From contig NZ_SNXZ01000011.1 of NCBI RefSeq assembly GCF_004362825.1, positions 62,001-126,000 of the forward strand: a stretch of 64,000 bases of DNA, read 5' to 3'. The position numbers were made by a program, and so were the translations under genes. Every line of letters starts with the position of its first letter. Within the stretch, counting starts at the first letter, position 1. This DNA comes from Labedaea rhizosphaerae (GTDB taxonomy: Bacteria > Actinomycetota > Actinomycetes > Mycobacteriales > Pseudonocardiaceae). The notes beneath the pieces are model-generated. The model was not told the origin of the DNA, searched no databases, and saw only the letters and a list, made by a program, of their open reading frames with translations. Below are positions 59,826 to 64,000 of the stretch, piece after piece.

Positions 59826-60359
59826 ATGACCGGTGTGCGACTGCGCCTCGTCCGGCTGGGCGGGGTGCGCGCCGTGACTCAGTTCGGTCGGCGTCGGGTG
59901 CTGGCGGGGGACTTGCCCGGGGCGGCTGCCGCGTTCGGGCTCGCGGCCGGGTCCGGGCACGCGCGGTACCGGCTGCGGGCGGCCCTGCACCTCTGGGTTC
60001 TCCATGCCAGACAAGGGGATTCCTTCCGCTCGGGTACGGCCCTGCGGGAGGCGGTGCGGCTGGCCGCCGTGGCCGAGCGGTGCTCGATCGGCGACGCGTG
60101 CGTCCACATTGGAAGCGTGCTTGCCGACAAGCGACCGTCGTTGCCCGGTGTGGGCGAAGCCGTGATGGCCTTCCGGGAGACGATCAACTCCGGCGATCTC
60201 GACCTCGCGCCCAAGGCCGCGCTCGGGCTCGCGGTGTTGCGGTGGCGCTTCGGCGCGGCCGAGGACGACGTGCGCGCCGCCTTCCGGTTGGCGGTCAACT
60301 CCCGGCACCCCGACGTCGCGCCCACGGCCGAGCGGCTGCTCGCCCTCTTCGACCGGTGA
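59826..60359 (+). CDS. TPR/SEL1-like repeat protein of unknown function
   Basis: 177 aa, mostly alpha-helical with repeating Ala-rich pairs (LPGAAAAFGLAAGSGHARYR; DLAPKAALGLAVLRWRFGA; HPDVAPTAERLLALFDR) in the style of TPR repeats. No catalytic motif. Alone in orientation with the photolyase 30 nt downstream. Confidence 0.62.
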   Translation: MTGVRLRLVRLGGVRAVTQFGRRRVLAGDLPGAAAAFGLAAGSGHARYRLRAALHLWVLHARQGDSFRSGTALREAVRLAAVAERCSIGDACVHIGSVLADKRPSLPGVGEAVMAFRETINSGDLDLAPKAALGLAVLRWRFGAAEDDVRAAFRLAVNSRHPDVAPTAERLLALFDR

Positions 60360-60389
60360 GCCCACGACCGCCGTGGAACACTGGCGCGG

Positions 60390-61700
60390 GTGACTGTCGC
60401 CATCGCGCTGTTCACCCGTGACTTGCGGGTGCACGACAACCCCGTCCTGCACGCGGCCGCCCGGTCGGCCGACCAGGTGATCCCGCTTTTCGTGCTGGAC
60501 AAGGGGATCCAGGCCGGCCCCAATCGGGCGCGGTTCCTCGCCGAGTGCCTGCGCGACCTGGATGCGGCGCTCGCCGAGGCGGGCAGCGGGCTGGTCATCC
60601 GCCGGGGCGACCCCGTGGCGCAGGTGGCGAAGCTCGTGCGCGAACACGACGTCCGGACCGTCCACGTCGCGAAGGACTACAGCGGGTACGCCCAGCGGCG
60701 CGAGCGGGCGCTCGCCGAACTCGGGGTCGACCTGCACGTGCACGACGACGCCGTCGTGGTGGTGCCGCCGGGCACGGTCACGCCGCAGAACGCCGACCAC
60801 TTCTCGGTCTTCAGCCCCTACCACCGGCGCTGGGCGGAGGTCCCGGTCCGCAAACCGTTGCGCAGGCCGACCAAGTTGAACTCGCCCGACGTCCGCTCGG
60901 ACACGCTCCCACCGATCAAGAAGGCCGCGCCCGACCTGATCGAGGGCGGCGAGACCAACGCCCGCAAGCTGATCCGCGCCTGGGATGTCGAGGGCTACGC
61001 GGCCGGCCATGACGACCTCGCCGGCGACAAGACCTCGCACTTCTCGGCGCACCTGCACTTCGGGTCCGTGTCGCCGGTGGAGCTCGTGCACGCTTTCGGG
61101 ACGGAGTCGGATTCGGCCAAGGCGTTCGTGCGCCAGCTCGCCTGGCGCGACTTCAACCACCAGCTGCTCGCCGCCCGTCCCGAGGTGGCGCACGAGGACT
61201 TCCGCCCCAACGGCGTCACCTGGCGCAAGTCGGACGAGGACCTCGAACGCTGGAAGACGGGCCGGACCGGCTTCCCGATCGTCGACGCCGGGATGCGCCA
61301 GCTGCTGCGGGAAGGCTGGATGCACAACCGCGCCCGGCTGATCGTCGGCAGCTTCCTGACCAAGACCCTGCTGATCGACTGGCGCCTGGGCGCGCGGCAC
61401 TTCCTCGACCACCTCGTCGACGGCGACATCGCCAACAACCAGCTCAACTGGCAGTGGGTCGCGGGCACGGGCACCGACACGCGGCCCGGACGCGTGCTCA
61501 ACCCCTTGCGTCAGGCCGAGCGCTACGACCCGGACGGCGCGTACGTGCGGCGCTACGTGCCCGAGCTCGCCGGCCTCGACGCGCCGGCCATCCACAAACC
61601 GTGGACCGTGGCGGCCGAGCTCGACTACCCCGAACCGATGGTCGAACTGGCCCGGGGCCGGGAGCGTTACCAGTCCGCCCGCCAGCAGTCGCTCTTCTGA
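60390..61700 (+). CDS. phr: Deoxyribodipyrimidine photolyase
   Basis: 436-aa class I CPD photolyase/cryptochrome. N-terminal antenna domain starts TVAIALFTRDLRVHDNPVL; the FAD domain has TSHFSAHLHFGSVSP, RQLAWRDFNHQLL and NQLNWQWVAGTGTDTRPGR, with the conserved Trp/Arg of the DNA- and FAD-binding site. Repairs UV pyrimidine dimers with blue light. GTG start. Confidence 0.94.
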   Translation: MTVAIALFTRDLRVHDNPVLHAAARSADQVIPLFVLDKGIQAGPNRARFLAECLRDLDAALAEAGSGLVIRRGDPVAQVAKLVREHDVRTVHVAKDYSGYAQRRERALAELGVDLHVHDDAVVVVPPGTVTPQNADHFSVFSPYHRRWAEVPVRKPLRRPTKLNSPDVRSDTLPPIKKAAPDLIEGGETNARKLIRAWDVEGYAAGHDDLAGDKTSHFSAHLHFGSVSPVELVHAFGTESDSAKAFVRQLAWRDFNHQLLAARPEVAHEDFRPNGVTWRKSDEDLERWKTGRTGFPIVDAGMRQLLREGWMHNRARLIVGSFLTKTLLIDWRLGARHFLDHLVDGDIANNQLNWQWVAGTGTDTRPGRVLNPLRQAERYDPDGAYVRRYVPELAGLDAPAIHKPWTVAAELDYPEPMVELARGRERYQSARQQSLF

Positions 61701-61717
61701 ACCCGGAAGGCTCGCCG

Positions 61718-62497
61718 ATGACGAACCTCTTGCTGGTCAGCGGCTTGTCGCTGGCCGCGATCGTGGTGCTGATGGCCGTCACCGCGATCACCGGCCGGGT
61801 GCAGGGCCGGGTGTCGGTGGTCGACACGGCGTGGCCGCTGGGGTTCGTCGTGGTGGCGGTGGTCGCGCTGCTCGCCGGGGACGGCGCGCGCTGGCGGGCC
61901 GTGCTCATGCTGCTGCTGGTCCTCGTCTGGGCCGGGCGGCTGGCCTGGCACATCACCCGGCGCAACCACGGCAAGGGCGAGGATCCGCGCTACGAGAAGC
62001 TGCTTTCCCAGGTGCCGCAGGAGAAGCGGTTCGGGTTCGCGGTCCGCCGGGTCTACGCCACGCAGGGCGTCGCAATGTGGTTCGTGTCGCTGCCGGTGCA
62101 GGTCTCGGCGACCGCCGACGACGGCGTCCGGTGGGTCGCCGTCGTCGGCGTCGTGGTGTGGGCGATCGGACTGTGGTTCGAGGCGACGGGGGACCGGCAG
62201 CTCAAGCGGTTCAAGGCCGACCCGGCCAACAAGGGCAAGGTCATGGACCGCGGCCTGTGGGCGTGGACCCGGCACCCCAACTACTTCGGCGACTTCACCG
62301 TCTGGTGGGGCCTCTACGTCGTCGCGGCCGGCGCGTGGCCCGGCGTGCTGACCGTGCTGTCGCCGCTGGCCATGGCGTTCTTCCTGATCGTCGTGACCGG
62401 CGGGCGGTTGCTGGAGAAGGACATGGCCAAGCGGCCGGGGTATCCGGAGTACCAGCGGCGCACCAGCTTCTTCGTCCCGCGACCGCCGCGCCGGTGA
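61718..62497 (+). CDS. DUF1295 membrane protein (steroid 5-alpha-reductase-like)
   Basis: 259 aa with 5-6 membrane segments and the C-terminal signature DRGLWAWTRHPNYFGDFTVWWG and YPEYQRRTSFFVP of the DUF1295/isoprenylcysteine-methyltransferase-like fold. Possible lipid reductase or methyltransferase. It follows the photolyase by 17 nt with GGAAGG before the ATG. Confidence 0.88.
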   Translation: MTNLLLVSGLSLAAIVVLMAVTAITGRVQGRVSVVDTAWPLGFVVVAVVALLAGDGARWRAVLMLLLVLVWAGRLAWHITRRNHGKGEDPRYEKLLSQVPQEKRFGFAVRRVYATQGVAMWFVSLPVQVSATADDGVRWVAVVGVVVWAIGLWFEATGDRQLKRFKADPANKGKVMDRGLWAWTRHPNYFGDFTVWWGLYVVAAGAWPGVLTVLSPLAMAFFLIVVTGGRLLEKDMAKRPGYPEYQRRTSFFVPRPPRR

Positions 62498-62498
62498 C

Positions 62499-63647
62499 TC
62501 AGCTGTGCGTGACGGTCAGGCTGTGGATGATCACTTCGCCGTAGTTGCCGTCCGAGCACGGTGACGACTTGTCGCAGTTGGCCTGGGTGTAGGCGCCCGC
62601 CTTGAAGTACGCGCCGTCGAAGGACTTGCTGATCGTCGCGACCAGGGTGCCGTTGTAGTAGGCCTTGACCTGGCCGCCGGACACCACGTACTTGGCCTCG
62701 AACCGGGTGCCCAACTGGTAGTTGTCGGTGATCAGCTTGTAGTGCGTGGTGTCGCCGTTGGTGACGTAGAGCTTGGTGCCCTCCAAGCGGAACACGGTGA
62801 GGTCGTCGTCGGCGCCGTGGATCTGGCCGGCCACGACCTCGGGCTTGTCGTTGGGCAGGTGGGTGATCTCCTCGTTGATCACCATGGTGTGGGTGCCCGA
62901 GGTCGACGACCACGACGCCTGGTCGGCGCCGTCCATCTCGCGCAGCTCCGAGCGCGGGTAGCTCGACCCGCTCGTGGTCACGCCGTTCACCGCGGCCCGG
63001 AACTGGACGCCGTCGCAGTTCGGCGTGACCGTGAACCACGGGTCGATGTGGTAGGTCGCCAGTTCCGGCTGCTTGACGTTGGTCGGGTGCTCGGCCTCGC
63101 CGATCGGCAGGCCCTCGTACCAGTTGGTCAGGTCGAGCACGTCGGCCGGAACCTGGCAGCTGGTGCCGCCGCCGTCGGCGCCGAGGATCTTGGTCTCGGA
63201 AATGCTCGTCCAGTCGTTGTAGGTGTTGCCGTGCCCGACGACGCGGACGTACCGCCCGGACGCGTCGGCGAAGTCGTAGGTCACCGCGCTCGCCGTGGTG
63301 CCGGCGGTGCGCTCGCCGGCCAGGACCGTCGTCCACGACGAACCGGTGCCGGAGACCTGCACGTCGAAGGTCTCGCTGCGGGTGTCGCCCTGGTACCAGG
63401 CGATCGACACCGAGCCGACGGTCCGGGTGGCGCCGAGGTCGTACCGGATCCACACGCCGTCGCCCTCGTCCGACCAGCGGGTCGACAGGTCGCCGTCGAG
63501 GGTGTTGGCGGGCACGTGGCCGTCGTCGCCGCTCGCGGTCACCGCGACCACGTCGAGCGCCGAACCGGCGGCGGCCGAAGGGATCGACGACACGGCGACG
63601 CCGCCGAGGGCCAACACGCCGGCCAGGGCCAGGGGGACTGCCTTCAC
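62499..63647 (-). CDS. Secreted polysaccharide lyase family 7 with CBM32-like domain
   Basis: 382 aa. Signal peptide (VPLALAGVLALGGVAVSS), then an F5/8-type-C (CBM32) domain to about 165 (DGDLSTRWSDEGDGVWIRYD), then the alginate-lyase-2 domain. PL7 active-site strands are RSELRE, QIH (VAGQIHGADD) and YFKAGAYTQ. Likely cleaves alginate or another uronate polymer outside the cell. GTG 63647 follows a GGAGGC site. Convergent with DUF1295, with one base between stops. Confidence 0.9.
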   Translation of the reverse strand: MKAVPLALAGVLALGGVAVSSIPSAAAGSALDVVAVTASGDDGHVPANTLDGDLSTRWSDEGDGVWIRYDLGATRTVGSVSIAWYQGDTRSETFDVQVSGTGSSWTTVLAGERTAGTTASAVTYDFADASGRYVRVVGHGNTYNDWTSISETKILGADGGGTSCQVPADVLDLTNWYEGLPIGEAEHPTNVKQPELATYHIDPWFTVTPNCDGVQFRAAVNGVTTSGSSYPRSELREMDGADQASWSSTSGTHTMVINEEITHLPNDKPEVVAGQIHGADDDLTVFRLEGTKLYVTNGDTTHYKLITDNYQLGTRFEAKYVVSGGQVKAYYNGTLVATISKSFDGAYFKAGAYTQANCDKSSPCSDGNYGEVIIHSLTVTHS

Positions 63648-63753
63648 GTCTGCCTGCCTCCACGCTCGTTGGTGAGGAACTCCCGGTTCTTCACCGTATC
63701 CGGTGAAGCGCAAACCATTGGGAATCTGGCAGCGACCGGACAACGATGATCCG

Positions 63754-64000
63754 ATGGGCATCCGGGCGTTCCGGTGGGTGTGGGGCGGCGAGACGGTCTC
63801 CATGGTCGGCGACGCGAGCTACACCGTCGTGTTCGCGTGGTTGGTGCTCTCGGTGACCGGGTCGCCGGCCGCGCTGGGCGCGGTGATGCTCGCCGTGACG
63901 ATCCCGTCCGGGGTGCTCGTGCTGGTCGGTGGCGCGATCACCGACCGGTTCTCCGCGCGCGCGGTCATGCTCGTCACCCACCTCGTCCGCGGCGCGGCGA
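63754..64000 (+). CDS. MFS transporter, 5' part only
   Basis: The first 82 codons of a gene running off the window. MGIRAFRWVWGGETVSMVGD opens as in EntS/macrolide-efflux-type MFS proteins; three hydrophobic segments are visible. Diverges from the lyase gene. Confidence 0.75.
   Translation, partial: MGIRAFRWVWGGETVSMVGDASYTVVFAWLVLSVTGSPAALGAVMLAVTIPSGVLVLVGGAITDRFSARAVMLVTHLVRGAA

Noticed and set aside
1-64000. tRNA genes, CRISPR arrays, IS elements and integrases
   Set aside because: Looked for in all intergenic gaps and among the proteins; none seen.

Overview
The window is very GC-rich, gene-dense DNA from a filamentous actinomycete. GTG starts are common, most operons use 4-base ATGA/GTGA overlaps, there are three luciferase-like F420-type oxidoreductases, and NnaR/GlnR-type nitrogen control, SARP, STAND and WYL regulators are present. 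The style fits the Pseudonocardiaceae (Lentzea/Saccharothrix/Amycolatopsis relatives), but no rRNA or other marker fixes the genus.

Left end (about 0.2-8.5 kb): the notable region. A cytochrome P450 diverges from a tightly coupled operon: cobalamin-type radical SAM C-methyltransferase, DUF5825-like partner, JAMM/MPN protein, a ThiS/MoaD-like sulfur carrier fused in one reading frame to a second P450, and a ketopantoate-reductase-like enzyme. A tryptophanyl-tRNA synthetase follows behind a Trp-Trp leader peptide and a perfect terminator hairpin. This gene set matches what I recall of the chuangxinmycin pathway (a sulfur-containing indole antibiotic that inhibits TrpRS; sulfur delivered by a ubiquitin-like carrier with a deubiquitinase-like JAMM sulfurtransferase). 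The carrier-P450 fusion, a JAMM protein apparently lacking the usual catalytic Glu, a P450 I-helix with Lys in place of the acid, and an attenuator that should sense TrpRS inhibition make it worth direct study. No carrier-activating E1, cysteine desulfurase or aminotransferase is in the window.

8.6-28 kb: a STAND regulator, an amidohydrolase, a MarR/LLM-oxidoreductase pair around a perfect 36-bp palindrome, a hydrolase/WYL pair, a histidine kinase, a SARP preceded by a 22-nt-spaced direct repeat, a response regulator, then small enzymes (RibD-like reductase, GNAT, TrmO, a second ketopantoate reductase, SDR, PPOX), a three-gene membrane operon (holin-like, DUF3618, DUF4235), a second LLM enzyme, a PfkB kinase and a YbdK-type ligase. 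One membrane-protein gene (23.4-24.2 kb) looks frameshifted near its 3' end.

28-38.4 kb: nitrate assimilation: nasA, an FAD/BFD electron-transfer protein, narK, then nirB-nirD-nnaR-sirohydrochlorin chelatase-GNAT, with a GlnR-like box before nirB. This module takes up nitrate, reduces it to ammonium, makes siroheme and carries its own co-regulator.

38.4-64 kb: LysR/pyruvate oxidase; a large LuxR regulator plus small membrane protein bracketed by a 21-bp direct repeat of the poxB 3' end; lipoprotein; LLM-HAD-CYTH/CHAD operon; adenylyltransferase-like, secreted, AraC and metallo-beta-lactamase-fold proteins; a DivIVA-like protein; a flavin monooxygenase whose only sensible start is ATA; OsmC; metX-metY-CoA-binding protein; GrpB; methyltransferase; PIN protein; photolyase; DUF1295 protein; a secreted family-7 polysaccharide lyase; and the 5' part of an MFS transporter. 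I saw no tRNA, rRNA, CRISPR array, IS element or prophage.
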